A stretch of 64,000 bases of DNA from Aestuariivivens marinum (GTDB taxonomy: Bacteria > Bacteroidota > Bacteroidia > Flavobacteriales > Flavobacteriaceae). The number at the start of each line of letters is the position of its first letter. Within the stretch, counting starts at the first letter, position 1. Below are positions 55,850 through 64,000 of this stretch, one piece after another. The notes beneath the pieces were generated by a model. It was not told the DNA's origin and did no database searches. It saw only the letters and a list, made by a program, of their open reading frames with translations. A program made the translations under genes and the position numbers. The stretch spans positions 310,001 to 374,000 of the forward strand of contig NZ_JAKMCR010000001.1 in the NCBI RefSeq assembly GCF_022662175.1. The letters are read 5' to 3'.

Positions 55850-55878
55850 ATAAAAAAAGGCGGTTTAAAAACCGCCTT
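55850..55878 (-). terminator. terminator after the oxidase subunit IV gene
   Basis: On the minus strand AAGGCGGTTTT and AAACCGCCTT form a stem (55878-55857) followed by a T-run. It separates the ctaB-coIII-coIII-coIV transcript from the SCO-DUF420 group. Confidence 0.88.
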
Positions 55879-55907
55879 ATATTGTATAATTAACGCTATA
55901 GTTTATT

Positions 55908-56288
55908 CTAAAAATCTCTTTTTACATAACCACTATCATAAACATCAAAAACGTAGCCGCCTTCTTGCAATAAAATAAAGATTAAGTATAAAATCAGGAA
56001 GATGGCGGTCCATACAACCATACGTCTAAGTGCTTTTGTTTCATCGCGCATGTGCATGAAGTCCCAAGTAATGTAGTATGCCTTAACAATAGTTAAAATA
56101 ATGAATATCCAGTTAAGTAATTTCATCCCCAATACTTTAACCATAGACCATTCCGGTTTTACTATACCTAAAGCAACTTCCACTGTAGTTACAATAGAAA
56201 GCAAAATCAATACACCCCATATTTTTTGGGTATTGCTCTTAAACTTTATTAAACCTCTTAATATCGCTAAATTATGTCCGTGTGCCAT
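55908..56288 (-). CDS. cytochrome c oxidase subunit IV (caa3 type)
   Basis: The 126-residue protein has three membrane helices and the COX4_pro-like sequence WGVLILLSIVTTVEVALGIV near 24-43, then YYITWDFMHMRDETKALRR. Small subunits of this kind accompany caa3/bo3 oxidases. It follows the 327-residue subunit III gene by 21 bases. Confidence 0.85.
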   Translation of the reverse strand: MAHGHNLAILRGLIKFKSNTQKIWGVLILLSIVTTVEVALGIVKPEWSMVKVLGMKLLNWIFIILTIVKAYYITWDFMHMRDETKALRRMVVWTAIFLILYLIFILLQEGGYVFDVYDSGYVKRDF

Positions 56289-56309
56289 TTTAAATCTTTC
56301 TTATTATAA

Positions 56310-57293
56310 TTATACTAGGTAGAAGAATGTAAATACAAATACCCATACTAAGTCTACAAAGTGCCAATATAATCCAACCTTCTCTACCATTTCATAACTC
56401 TTACGTCTTTCGTAAGTTCCCAAAATCACATTAAAGAAAATAATGATATTAATAATAACTCCTGAAAATACATGAAATCCATGGAAACCGGTTATAAAGA
56501 AAAAGAAATCTGCAAATAAAGGTGAACCATACTCATTAACATGAAGATTAGCTCCTTCAACTACCAGCTTACCATTATCTTTTAATTGTTTAAGTGACTC
56601 TGCTCTTGATAATATTGTTTTCTCGCCATGCTCATCTAGTAATTGAGTCCTTACCAATACATTGTCATTAGCTTCTAGTCCAGCAACTACTTCTTCAACC
56701 GTATAACTTGGCAAAGAACCCTCTGAAACAAACCACAACCCACTTTTACGCTCATGCTGTATTCTTTCTGAATGTCCATCAGAAATTGCAAAATCCCTTA
56801 ACGCTACACGATGTCCTTCAGCATCTACAAATTGTAATATATTACCTCCTTTTGTTTGTACTGCCCCATAATCACCCTTTATAAATGTTGCCCATTCCCA
56901 AGCTTGGGATCCAACAAAAATTAACCCCCCAATAATAGTCAAAAACATATAAAGGGTCACTTTTGCTTTGTTTAAATGATGACCAGCATCTACAGCCAAC
57001 ACCATAGTTACCGACGACATGATAAGGATAAAGGTCATAAATGCCACATATATCATTGGCAATTCCTGACCGTGTAAAAATGGTACGTGGGTAAACACTT
57101 CATCAGCGATTGGCCACGCATCTATAAATTTAAATCTTGAAAAACCATAGGCTGCTAAAAACCCCGAAAAAGTTAGTGCATCGGAAACGATGAAAAACCA
57201 CATCATCATTTTACCATAACTAGCCTTTAGAGGTTCATTTCCTCCACCCCATGTCTTACCTTCTGTTCCAGTATTTACAACTGTAGTACTCAT
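56310..57293 (-). CDS. cytochrome c oxidase subunit III with a large soluble insertion
   Basis: The 327-residue protein has seven-helix subunit III features: MMWFFIVSDALTFSGFLAAY at 30-49, EWATFIKGDYGAV, and C-terminal FFITGFHGFHVFSGVIINI followed by YWHFVDLVWVFVFTFFYLV. About 115 residues (140-255) between helices are hydrophilic and have no place in ordinary subunit III (for example VALRDFAISDGHSERIQHER). The frame is uninterrupted, so it is a real insertion. It pairs with the shorter subunit III gene next to it. Confidence 0.88.
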   Translation of the reverse strand: MSTTVVNTGTEGKTWGGGNEPLKASYGKMMMWFFIVSDALTFSGFLAAYGFSRFKFIDAWPIADEVFTHVPFLHGQELPMIYVAFMTFILIMSSVTMVLAVDAGHHLNKAKVTLYMFLTIIGGLIFVGSQAWEWATFIKGDYGAVQTKGGNILQFVDAEGHRVALRDFAISDGHSERIQHERKSGLWFVSEGSLPSYTVEEVVAGLEANDNVLVRTQLLDEHGEKTILSRAESLKQLKDNGKLVVEGANLHVNEYGSPLFADFFFFITGFHGFHVFSGVIINIIIFFNVILGTYERRKSYEMVEKVGLYWHFVDLVWVFVFTFFYLV

Positions 57294-57341
57294 ATATTAA
57301 TGGTTGTTATTTAAAAAGTTGCACAAAAATAATCATTTTAT

Positions 57342-57923
57342 TCATCTAAAGAAATATAAAAACAAAAAGAGTAAAACCCATAAGATATCCAAAAAGTGCC
57401 AAAAAGTAGCAGCAAGTTCAAACCCAAGTAAATTGGCAGGGGTGTACTTTTGTTTAAAATGATTATAAATTACCACCAGCAAGCATATTAGCCCCACAAC
57501 CACATGCAAAATATGCATAAAAGCAATGACAAAAATAAAGGTCATGGTAATATTACTAGTTGGTCCAGTAAAATGAAAGCCTCTTCCTATGATTTCACCA
57601 AATCCTTGAAACTGATTATAAATAAACCCTAAGCCCAAAGCCAATGTTAGCATCAATAAAAACATGGTTTGTGATCTATTGTCTTTTTTTAGCGCTCTTT
57701 TAGCTAAAATAAACGTAACACTACTCGCTATTATAATAAATAGACTAACCATAAATGCATTTGGCAGCTCAAAATCGTGCAACCAATCTGGCCGGGACTT
57801 ACTCACAATATAGGCACTTGTCCAACCTGCAAAGGTCATTACTAGTGAAATAATACCAAACCAAAGCATCATTTTTTTAGCCCTACTATTTTTTTCTTCT
57901 TGTGTTCCTTGAGTTAAATCCAT
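57342..57923 (-). CDS. cytochrome c oxidase subunit III (short form)
   Basis: The 193-residue protein has five helices and the subunit III motifs GWTSAYIVSKSRPDWLHDFE, FIFVIAFMHILHVVVGLICL and TFWHFLDILWVLLFLFLYFF. The first two helices of long subunit III are absent, as in caa3 oxidases. It follows ctaB by one base. The genes for subunits I and II are not in this window. Confidence 0.9.
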   Translation of the reverse strand: MDLTQGTQEEKNSRAKKMMLWFGIISLVMTFAGWTSAYIVSKSRPDWLHDFELPNAFMVSLFIIIASSVTFILAKRALKKDNRSQTMFLLMLTLALGLGFIYNQFQGFGEIIGRGFHFTGPTSNITMTFIFVIAFMHILHVVVGLICLLVVIYNHFKQKYTPANLLGFELAATFWHFLDILWVLLFLFLYFFR

Positions 57924-57924
57924 T

Positions 57925-58818
57925 TTAGCTTATAAATTTATCAATGACATATACTATTTGCACTAGCGAAATATAAGACACGCTTACCAACATAAGTTGT
58001 TTAGCCGCTCTTTCGGTCATAACATTAAACAAACGAACAGCATAATACAACATCCATAAGCCTAAAAGCAAGACAATGATAGCAGCAACTATTGAAAGCT
58101 GTAACTTTCCTGTAAACCCAAAAACAGGTATTACAGAAACCAACATAGTCCAAATGGTATACATTATAGTTTGTACTGCGGTACCTCTATCTTGTTTTCC
58201 TGTAGGCAACATAAAGAAACCTGCCTTTTCATAATCGGTGTACAAAAACCATCCTATAGCCCAAAAATGGGGAAATTGCCAAAAAAACTGGAGCGCAAAT
58301 AATGTTCCCGGTTCTATACCAAAATCGTTAGTAGCGGCTACCCAACCTAACATAAATGGTATGGCACCAGGAATGGCCCCTACAAAAACAGCTATAGGCG
58401 TTTTAGTTTTTAATGGCGTATAAATACAAGTATATAAAAATATAGATATAGCACCAAACATAGCCGTTTGTTTATTAATAGTATAAAGAATGACAACACC
58501 TAAAACCGTAAAAATTGAGGCAATAATAAATGCTGTTTTTACTGACATTCTACCTGCTGGAATGGGTCTGTTCTTAGTGCGGTTCATTAATGCATCTAAA
58601 TCCTTTTCTATAATTTGATTAAATGCATTGGAAGCTCCTACCATAAAATACCCGCCAAAAGCCAACAAAACCAAGGTTTTAAAATCTACGATATCAGTTC
58701 CTAACAAATAGCCAGCCAAAGAAGAAAATACCACGCTCAAAGCCAGGCGCATTTTTGTGATTTCCTTAAAATCTGAAATTACCGAATGTGTTGTTAACAA
58801 AGATCTTGTATTACTCAA
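57925..58818 (-). CDS. ctaB: heme O synthase (protoheme IX farnesyltransferase)
   Basis: The 297-residue UbiA-family enzyme has nine hydrophobic segments and the prenyl-diphosphate-binding GASNAFNQIIEKDLDALMNR near 60-79, followed by TKNRPIPAGRM, plus a second acidic loop with YTDYEKAGFFMLP. It makes heme O, the precursor of heme A for the oxidase. It is the first gene of the oxidase transcript. Confidence 0.95.
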   Translation of the reverse strand: MSNTRSLLTTHSVISDFKEITKMRLALSVVFSSLAGYLLGTDIVDFKTLVLLAFGGYFMVGASNAFNQIIEKDLDALMNRTKNRPIPAGRMSVKTAFIIASIFTVLGVVILYTINKQTAMFGAISIFLYTCIYTPLKTKTPIAVFVGAIPGAIPFMLGWVAATNDFGIEPGTLFALQFFWQFPHFWAIGWFLYTDYEKAGFFMLPTGKQDRGTAVQTIMYTIWTMLVSVIPVFGFTGKLQLSIVAAIIVLLLGLWMLYYAVRLFNVMTERAAKQLMLVSVSYISLVQIVYVIDKFIS

Positions 58819-58853
58819 TGTACTTATTGTTCCTTCTTATTAATTAGCGAGTG

Positions 58854-58884
58854 CAAAGATACTCTATTACAGTATTTTGAGCAA
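58854..58884 (-). promoter_or_regulatory. predicted promoter of the ctaB-oxidase operon
   Basis: On the minus strand TTG (58884-58882), a 20-base spacer and TATCTTTG (58861-58854) form a complete Bacteroidota promoter 36 bases before the ctaB ATG. Confidence 0.7.
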
Positions 58885-58959
58885 TCCTTTTTTAATTGTA
58901 ATTTGTAATACTTTAATTCACTATATTATAAAACCTTTTTAAGCAAGATTTCCCTCAAT

Positions 58960-59820
58960 ATGAAACCTATAAATACATTATTTACACTGTTTTTGTCGTC
59001 CTTTCCTGTAATTACCTGTGCCCAAAACGACAAGTTTGTTATTAAAACCATCCCTTTATCGGATCATATTTATATGCTAGAAGGTCAAGGTGGCAACATT
59101 GGAATTTCTGCTGGTGACGATGGTGTTTTAATGGTTGATAGTCAATTTGCTCGATTAACACCTCAGATTATTGAAGCTATTAAAGCCATAAGTGACAAAC
59201 CTATTAAATTCTTGGCAAATACCCATCATCATGGAGATCATACTGGGGGGAACTCCAATGTTGCCAAACAAAAAACCACTATAATAGCGCATAATAATGT
59301 TAGAACTCGCCTTATAGAAAACAATACTATTGAATCCCTCCCTGTAATTACCTTTAGCGACAAACTCAATATTTATATTAATGGAGAACAGGTTGCTGTT
59401 ATGCATTTTGACAATGCCCATACAGATGGCGATAGCATGCTGTATTTTACCAAAAGCAATGTATTGCATACCGGTGATATTTTCTTTACAGAACGTTACC
59501 CTTTTATTGATTTAAATTCAGGAGGCAGTGTAAATGGTTATATTGATGCCGTAAAAAAAGCCTTGATTCTTATTGATGATGACACCAAAATCATCCCCGG
59601 ACATGGTAAGCCCTCAAACAAAAAAGATTATCAGCTGTTTTTAAATATGCTGGAAGATTTAATGGTTAAGGTATTGGCCGAAATCAATAATGGTAAATCT
59701 GAAGAAGAAGTTGCCAATAACACATCCATAACAAAAAAATATGACGATTTAGGATATAGTTGGAATTTTATTTCTTCTGAAAAAATAAGAAGAACGTTTT
59801 ATAAGAGTTTAAAAAACTAA
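58960..59820 (+). CDS. secreted MBL-fold metallohydrolase
   Basis: The 286-residue protein has a signal peptide (cleavage near TCAQN, 22) and a metallo-beta-lactamase fold: LANTHHHGDHTGGNSNV near 87 with the HxHxDH zinc motif, DNAHTDGDSMLYF near 152, VLHTGDIFFTERYPFID, and the late His in IIPGHGKPS. The pattern is like class B3-related or general periplasmic MBL enzymes; no substrate can be named and resistance should not be assumed. It diverges from ctaB. Confidence 0.85.
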   Translation: MKPINTLFTLFLSSFPVITCAQNDKFVIKTIPLSDHIYMLEGQGGNIGISAGDDGVLMVDSQFARLTPQIIEAIKAISDKPIKFLANTHHHGDHTGGNSNVAKQKTTIIAHNNVRTRLIENNTIESLPVITFSDKLNIYINGEQVAVMHFDNAHTDGDSMLYFTKSNVLHTGDIFFTERYPFIDLNSGGSVNGYIDAVKKALILIDDDTKIIPGHGKPSNKKDYQLFLNMLEDLMVKVLAEINNGKSEEEVANNTSITKKYDDLGYSWNFISSEKIRRTFYKSLKN

Positions 59821-59926
59821 GTCTGCTAGGTTTAAAATATTGACAGGCCCTTAGTTTCAAAATGTATAAAACACTAATGTGCTAATAACCTTTCAACCAT
59901 GCTTAACTTAACTGCTTATTACAAAA

Positions 59927-62029
59927 TTAAAAATCAAAATACCAATTAAAGAGATCGGTTCTTAATCCTAAATTAAACCAAACGGTATCACTTTTAAAAG
60001 TTGAATTAGTAATCACATCAGGATTAAAATTTCTAACCGTAATATCTGCAAATAATTTCAAGTTGGTCGAAGGGTTTATTAAATAACCAGCTTGTAGATT
60101 ACCATAAAATGTTTTGGTTTTAATGCCCTGCCCCACTTTTATTCCTGTATCAGAAGGACGGTCATTATAATTCCTATAAATATCGCCCCCATAACTAAAA
60201 TTATTAGTCCCCTCATTATAATCCAAACCGCGCTTGCCAAAAATAAATTTAGCGTCTGCAAACCAGCGATTATAATTATAATGCCCTATAAGTACCCATT
60301 CACTAAAATTAGCTCCCCATAAATGAGCCATAGACTGGTTATTATGGCCATAATTCAATATTATGGTGTTATGTGAATAGGCATATGGCCTAATACGATT
60401 GTATTCCAATTGCATCATTAAGTTATCCACCTTAAAGGCATTGTAATATTTAATACCCAATTGATAACCATATTTGTTTTTCCAACTTTTTTCTCTTGCT
60501 TTAATGTCATTTAATGAAAATTCATCCAAAATAAACTGACCATACATATTTACATTGTCATTAAACTTAAATTTTGCAGAAGCACCTAAAATGGCATTTC
60601 CAGCTCCTTGGCCCGTTTCAAACTCTATAGCACGGTAAAAAATAACCGGATTTAAATAGTTAACATCAAAACCCCTTTCGTTAGTATTACTCCATACAAC
60701 CGATTCAAAAAATCCTAAATTTAATCGTTTTGAAACATTCCAACTTAAATAATGGGTAGCCATATACTTAGTTAAAAATGCACCATCTTCAGTCACTTCG
60801 GGCCTTACGTCCTTTAACCACATCCAAGTATTAGTATATTTTATTTTCCAGAATTTAGTATTCAATTTCAAAAATGGTCTTGGACTGGCTACATCACTGA
60901 GCAATAACGAGCGGTAGCCGTCACCAATAAAATTTTTGCCATGTCCAAACTGGATATTGATAAACTTTGCTGGTGTATAGGACAAATACGCTTCAGCAAC
61001 TGGGTAATCATAGGAATCGGTTTTGAATCGCTTTGCGATACCTCGACCTGGAATAATGGCTGGATCGGGACCAAAAGCCTTTAAACTTTCGGCGTAGTTA
61101 TTTACATATTGTGCAAAACGGCCTTGACTTTCAAACACCGAAGTATAAAAATTAAATTTTTCTCCAAAACCTCCTTGAATTAATACTCCCCTTGTGTTAT
61201 TATATGTAGAGTTGTAGTCTACTTTGGTATCTTTACCAACCTGCAAATCGAAAACAGGGTCTATGGTAAACCAATAATCCTTTCCTTGCAATTGCACCAA
61301 ATGTTCATTCCAAAGTTTTCTACCTCCCCAAGTATTGGCTTCCTTTACTAGCTTGTGTTTTTCAGAATTAAAATCGTAGTACTTAGAAACCTCATCGAAC
61401 AAAAAAGGTTTAGAAGCGGTGTGACTGTTAGTGCCAACTAGATTTAAGTTTCTATCGAACTGTGCGTAGGAGCTATGTGTAAATGGTATGTTTAACTGAC
61501 TGGAAAACCGTTTATTTTTATAAGTCACAAGATTAGACGACACACTATCATATTCTGCCTTAACAATCTGTGCCCGCTTTGAAATTTCGCTTTTCGAAAT
61601 ATCTGTACCGCCATCACTCTCACTTTGATTGACCAAAGGAATTTTAATGGCCATAGCGTATTGCTTATAAGTAGGTCGCCCATTATAGGTTGCCGGTTTT
61701 ATTTTAGGTAATATTGAGAATACCCTTTTGGTTTCAGCCTTCAAAACATCATACATTGCTTCGGCATAAATAACTTTAAAAACGCCTGTGCTATCCACTT
61801 CGAATAGTACTGAAATTTCGCCTTTATATTTTTCATCTATAACTTGTTGGGGTACTTTAAAATTGTTGTATATGTGTTTGTATATATGGTTGTTAAAGCA
61901 AGTCTGCAGGTCCTCTACGCCAACGCCTTCACAGCTAGGAAACACTGGAGGTTTTTCATTAGACTGTAAGGTCTGGGCATAAATACTATATTGCAGTGAA
62001 AGTAATAGCAGCACAACATATCTCTTCAT
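59927..62029 (-). CDS. remB: RemB-like gliding protein with an N-terminal TonB-C-like domain
   Basis: The 700-residue protein has a signal peptide (cleavage near IYAQT, 18). Residues 27-135 (PPVFPSCEGVGVEDLQTCF, ISVLFEVDSTGVFKVIYAEA, LPKIKPATYNGRPTYKQYA) parallel the C-terminal domains of the two TonB genes next door (PVFPGCE, INVIFKIDKTGNVTGVRA, LPKMQPGKQ). The rest is beta-rich and ends NWYFDF, like an outer-membrane capsule-assembly type barrel. The layout matches what is annotated as gliding motility protein RemB in Flavobacterium; the name is from recall. Two TonB genes lie directly upstream. Confidence 0.65.
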   Translation of the reverse strand: MKRYVVLLLLSLQYSIYAQTLQSNEKPPVFPSCEGVGVEDLQTCFNNHIYKHIYNNFKVPQQVIDEKYKGEISVLFEVDSTGVFKVIYAEAMYDVLKAETKRVFSILPKIKPATYNGRPTYKQYAMAIKIPLVNQSESDGGTDISKSEISKRAQIVKAEYDSVSSNLVTYKNKRFSSQLNIPFTHSSYAQFDRNLNLVGTNSHTASKPFLFDEVSKYYDFNSEKHKLVKEANTWGGRKLWNEHLVQLQGKDYWFTIDPVFDLQVGKDTKVDYNSTYNNTRGVLIQGGFGEKFNFYTSVFESQGRFAQYVNNYAESLKAFGPDPAIIPGRGIAKRFKTDSYDYPVAEAYLSYTPAKFINIQFGHGKNFIGDGYRSLLLSDVASPRPFLKLNTKFWKIKYTNTWMWLKDVRPEVTEDGAFLTKYMATHYLSWNVSKRLNLGFFESVVWSNTNERGFDVNYLNPVIFYRAIEFETGQGAGNAILGASAKFKFNDNVNMYGQFILDEFSLNDIKAREKSWKNKYGYQLGIKYYNAFKVDNLMMQLEYNRIRPYAYSHNTIILNYGHNNQSMAHLWGANFSEWVLIGHYNYNRWFADAKFIFGKRGLDYNEGTNNFSYGGDIYRNYNDRPSDTGIKVGQGIKTKTFYGNLQAGYLINPSTNLKLFADITVRNFNPDVITNSTFKSDTVWFNLGLRTDLFNWYFDF

Positions 62030-62094
62030 GGTAACTCGATAAACTTTAATTCTATGCCGAAAGATACTATATTTTTAACAATGGACGTTAAAAC

Positions 62095-62130
62095 AAAAAA
62101 CCGTTATCAAAATAAAGATAACGGTTTTTT
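62095..62130. terminator. bidirectional terminator between remB-like and tonB genes
   Basis: AAAAAACCGTTATC and GATAACGGTTTTTT form a 14-bp perfect stem around an eight-base loop, with T-runs on both strands. It lies after the shorter TonB gene. Confidence 0.9.
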
Positions 62131-62149
62131 AGTCTTGAGTAAGTATTGT

Positions 62150-62935
62150 TTAATGCACCATAAATTTGATGGGCAATATATAAATAACACCTACATTTTT
62201 ATTGTTTTGCTTTCCTGGTGTCATTTCTGGTATTAAATTAATAACTCTTTTGGCCTCATCTTCCAATTTAGGGTGAGGCGCCCTAGTTTTAACACTGTTA
62301 ACCTTACCTGTTTTATCAATAGTGAATTGTACATTGATTTTTTGCATACCTTTCAAACCAAATTCTGAAGCAATTTCGTCACCATGAAATTTACGTTGGA
62401 TCAACTTTGCAATTTTATCAGACATACACTTTTTTCGTGCTTCGTTAGTTTTGGCTTTTTCGCAACCAGGGTAAATAGGTGCATTTTGAATAAAAGCTAT
62501 AGGAACGTTGTCATCTTCGGGTTTCTCAGGCAAATCTGGTAAGGCGTCTGGAGCAACAATAGGATTAGATATTTTGGGTTTTGGAGATTCATCAAAAAAA
62601 GTAGGATCTGGTGTGTCATCAGGTACTTCTTTTAAAACTGGACTCTTAACAACTTTTCTTTCGAGTGGTTCATCAAAATTAGGCGCTTCTGTTTTAATTA
62701 TTGGAACGTCAACCATATAGTCTGGCTCTTCAATTAATGGTAAATCTGCATACCTATGTATAGTCGTCTCAAATTTCATTTCAAAGAGACCATAGGTAAT
62801 CAATAAGCAAACTATTAGCCCTACTTGAAAGTAAAGGGTTGAGTTTTTTTGTAAATTTACATCATGCTTTTGTGGTTTTTTCACGGTTTCTCCATTTTGC
62901 CGAATGGAGTCGTGGGAATGTTTTGAAATTCTCAT
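62150..62935 (-). CDS. energy transducer TonB (first paralogue)
   Basis: The 261-residue protein has one membrane anchor near 33-50 (LYFQVGLIVCLLITYGLF), a Pro/Asp/Lys-rich periplasmic linker, and a C-terminal TonB domain with NAPIYPGCEKAKTNEARKKC, VQFTIDKTGKVNSVKTRAPH and INLIPEMTPGKQ. It carries energy from ExbBD to outer-membrane receptors. The YPGCE..C.sdkI form is the Bacteroidota TonB variant with two Cys. The end IYILPIKFMVH is shorter than in the neighbour. Confidence 0.9.
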   Translation of the reverse strand: MRISKHSHDSIRQNGETVKKPQKHDVNLQKNSTLYFQVGLIVCLLITYGLFEMKFETTIHRYADLPLIEEPDYMVDVPIIKTEAPNFDEPLERKVVKSPVLKEVPDDTPDPTFFDESPKPKISNPIVAPDALPDLPEKPEDDNVPIAFIQNAPIYPGCEKAKTNEARKKCMSDKIAKLIQRKFHGDEIASEFGLKGMQKINVQFTIDKTGKVNSVKTRAPHPKLEDEAKRVINLIPEMTPGKQNNKNVGVIYILPIKFMVH

Positions 62936-62985
62936 AATAATTATAGTTTAAATGTTAATATTATGATAAAATCACAATAAGCATA

Positions 62986-63024
62986 CCAAAAAGAAATCCC
63001 GTTACAAATGCTGTAACGGGATTT
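62986..63024 (-). terminator. terminator after the second TonB gene
   Basis: On the minus strand AAATCCCGTTACA and TGTAACGGGATTT pair around GCAT-type loop bases and are followed by CTTTTT. Confidence 0.88.
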
Positions 63025-63069
63025 TATTTTTGCGTTTTTCTAGCTCGTTAAAAGCTATATATAAATGAA

Positions 63070-63792
63070 CTAATCCTGCACCTGAAAGATAATTGGCAAC
63101 GAATAAGGAACTGTAACCGCTTTTCCACGTTGTTTTCCTGGCTGCATTTTAGGCAACTTATTAATTACCCTAGCAGCTTCTTTTTCTAAGCCTGGATGCG
63201 GTGCTCTTGCACGAACCCCAGTTACATTTCCAGTTTTATCTATTTTGAAAATAACATTGATACGCTGTCTTCCAGAAAGTCCTAAATCGCCCGCAAGGTC
63301 TGTATTAAAATTTTTGTTTACGAACTTTTGAATTTTTTCAGACATACAAGCTCGCTTAGCATCATTATTTTTTTCACGCTCACAACCTGGGAATACCGGT
63401 ACATTTTCAATTACAGCAAATGGCACCTCAATATCTTCTTCAACTTCTTCCACCTCAACTTCTTCTACCTCTACAATTTCTTCCTCCTGATCTGTTTCTG
63501 TGGATTCTATTACGGTTTCTTCAACTTCTTCTTCGTCCTCAACAATTTCTATAACCTCTGGAGCCGCTGGTGGCGGTGGCGGTGGCGGCGGTGTTTTTAA
63601 CTGCTCTGTGATTGGAATTTCTTCTTCATCCAATTCATCTAGATTTAACTGCCCTATATCAATAGCATCTTTATCGTAAGTCTTGTAGTTTATAGCAAAA
63701 TTTGCTAAAAACAACATTAAAGCCAAACCAACAGCAAAATAAAGTGAGCTGTTACGTCCAACGTTTGCTTTAGGATTTTTCTTCGGTTCCAT
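63070..63792 (-). CDS. energy transducer TonB (second paralogue)
   Basis: The 240-residue protein has one membrane anchor (LYFAVGLALMLFLANFAINY, 17-36), a run of eight Pro followed by an exceptionally Glu/Val-rich linker (EVEEVEVEEVEEDIEVP type, about 80-125), and a TonB domain with NVPVFPGCEREKNNDAKRAC, VIFKIDKTGNVTGVRARAPH and INKLPKMQPGKQRGKAV. It is about 60% alike to the first paralogue over the C-terminal domain by eye. Each gene has its own terminator, so they may be separately expressed. Confidence 0.92.
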   Translation of the reverse strand: MEPKKNPKANVGRNSSLYFAVGLALMLFLANFAINYKTYDKDAIDIGQLNLDELDEEEIPITEQLKTPPPPPPPPAAPEVIEIVEDEEEVEETVIESTETDQEEEIVEVEEVEVEEVEEDIEVPFAVIENVPVFPGCEREKNNDAKRACMSEKIQKFVNKNFNTDLAGDLGLSGRQRINVIFKIDKTGNVTGVRARAPHPGLEKEAARVINKLPKMQPGKQRGKAVTVPYSLPIIFQVQD

Positions 63793-63852
63793 AATTTTAT
63801 CGATTTTTCAGGATTGCTAAAATAACCATTTATTTATCAAAAAAACAAGTGA

Positions 63853-64000
63853 TCATCTATTTTTAATGTCTTTATTATTGTAACATAGTAATATAAGCCC
63901 TGCTAAAATAATACCCAACGTATTTGCTAGCACATCATAACTATCTGACGCTCTGGTATTGGTAAGCATGCTTTGTAATAGCTCAATAATTATACCAAAA
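63853..64000 (-). CDS. VanZ-like family protein, C-terminal part (partial)
   Basis: A minus-strand frame runs from the right edge to a TGA at 63855-63853, giving about 49 residues: FGIIIELLQSMLTNTRASDS, then YDVLANTLGIILAGLILLCY. GIIIE.LQ...T..R..D..D.LANT.G is the VanZ-like membrane motif. The family is named after a teicoplanin gene, but chromosomal members like this are of unknown function. Confidence 0.8.
   Translation of the reverse strand, partial: FGIIIELLQSMLTNTRASDSYDVLANTLGIILAGLILLCYNNKDIKNR

Noticed and set aside
58960-59820. Beta-lactam resistance gene
   Set aside because: The MBL fold and zinc motif are shared by many hydrolases; nothing specific to beta-lactamases could be seen.
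63328-63600. Phe/Trp-rich 90-codon plus-strand frame
   Set aside because: Antisense of the Glu/Pro-rich TonB linker; no start signal or homology.
63853-64000. Vancomycin/teicoplanin resistance by VanZ
   Set aside because: Only the common VanZ-like membrane motif is visible at the window edge and no van genes accompany it.

Overview
The window is AT-rich bacterial DNA from a member of the Flavobacteriaceae (Bacteroidota). The support is gene content and signals rather than a single marker: a type IX secretion protein with a CHU_C-type C-terminus beside a PorP/SprF protein, a RemB-like gliding protein, a folate-kinase/deoxynucleoside-kinase fusion, DUF6089, DUF5690, the pdxJ-nadK-uppS-bamA-skp-murI order, caa3-type oxidase genes, and TTG-N20-TAnnTTTG promoters. 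Genus cannot be fixed from the sequence alone.

Layout. 1-2500: the end of a Kdo transferase gene, a small lipoprotein, a secreted GH29 fucosidase-like enzyme and a decayed recombinase next to two tRNA genes. 2500-15000: tRNA-Leu and tRNA-Gly, mutS, an RNA methyltransferase, a SAM methyltransferase, hemG, the folK-dNK fusion, a queuosine-precursor transporter, a large AsmA-like protein, a DUF2797 protein and a GH3-type protein. 15100-19200: the proteostasis group clpX, clpP and tig. 19200-21000: an alpha/beta hydrolase whose 3' end is duplicated around a methyltransferase gene. 21000-30300: pdxJ, CBS protein, nadK, DUF6089, uppS, bamA, two skp-like genes and murI, a cell-envelope block. 30300-35000: a gamma-carbonic-anhydrase-like protein and a LytTR/LytS two-component pair separated by an array of palindromic repeats that carries a GIY-YIG nuclease gene. 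35000-41000: a SIMPL protein, PorP/SprF and a 1319-residue T9SS cargo. 41000-46200: NifU-type protein, a DUF255 lipoprotein, DUF1304, MscS and tsaB. 46200-53400: DUF5690 transporter and a five-gene MacAB-TolC-like exporter. 53500-58900: caa3 oxidase accessory genes and ctaB. 58900-64000: a metallo-beta-lactamase-fold enzyme, RemB-like protein, two TonB proteins and the start of a VanZ-like gene.

Most genes are ordinary chromosomal core. The unusual material lies between and beside them. (1) Between the sensor kinase and its regulator, three inverted-repeat units spaced about 154 bp apart occur; in the middle one, the 30-base loop between the arms is replaced by about 330 bases holding a complete GIY-YIG nuclease gene, and the last codons of that gene lie inside one arm. 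This looks like a palindromic-repeat element with its own nuclease. (2) Twice (19.2-20.3 kb and 46.2-47.9 kb) a gene sits between the intact 3' end of its upstream neighbour and a second, diverged copy of that same 3' end. (3) A 94-95 bp sequence is repeated immediately before the AsmA-like gene and before the first skp-like gene. These are the best candidates for undescribed biology here.
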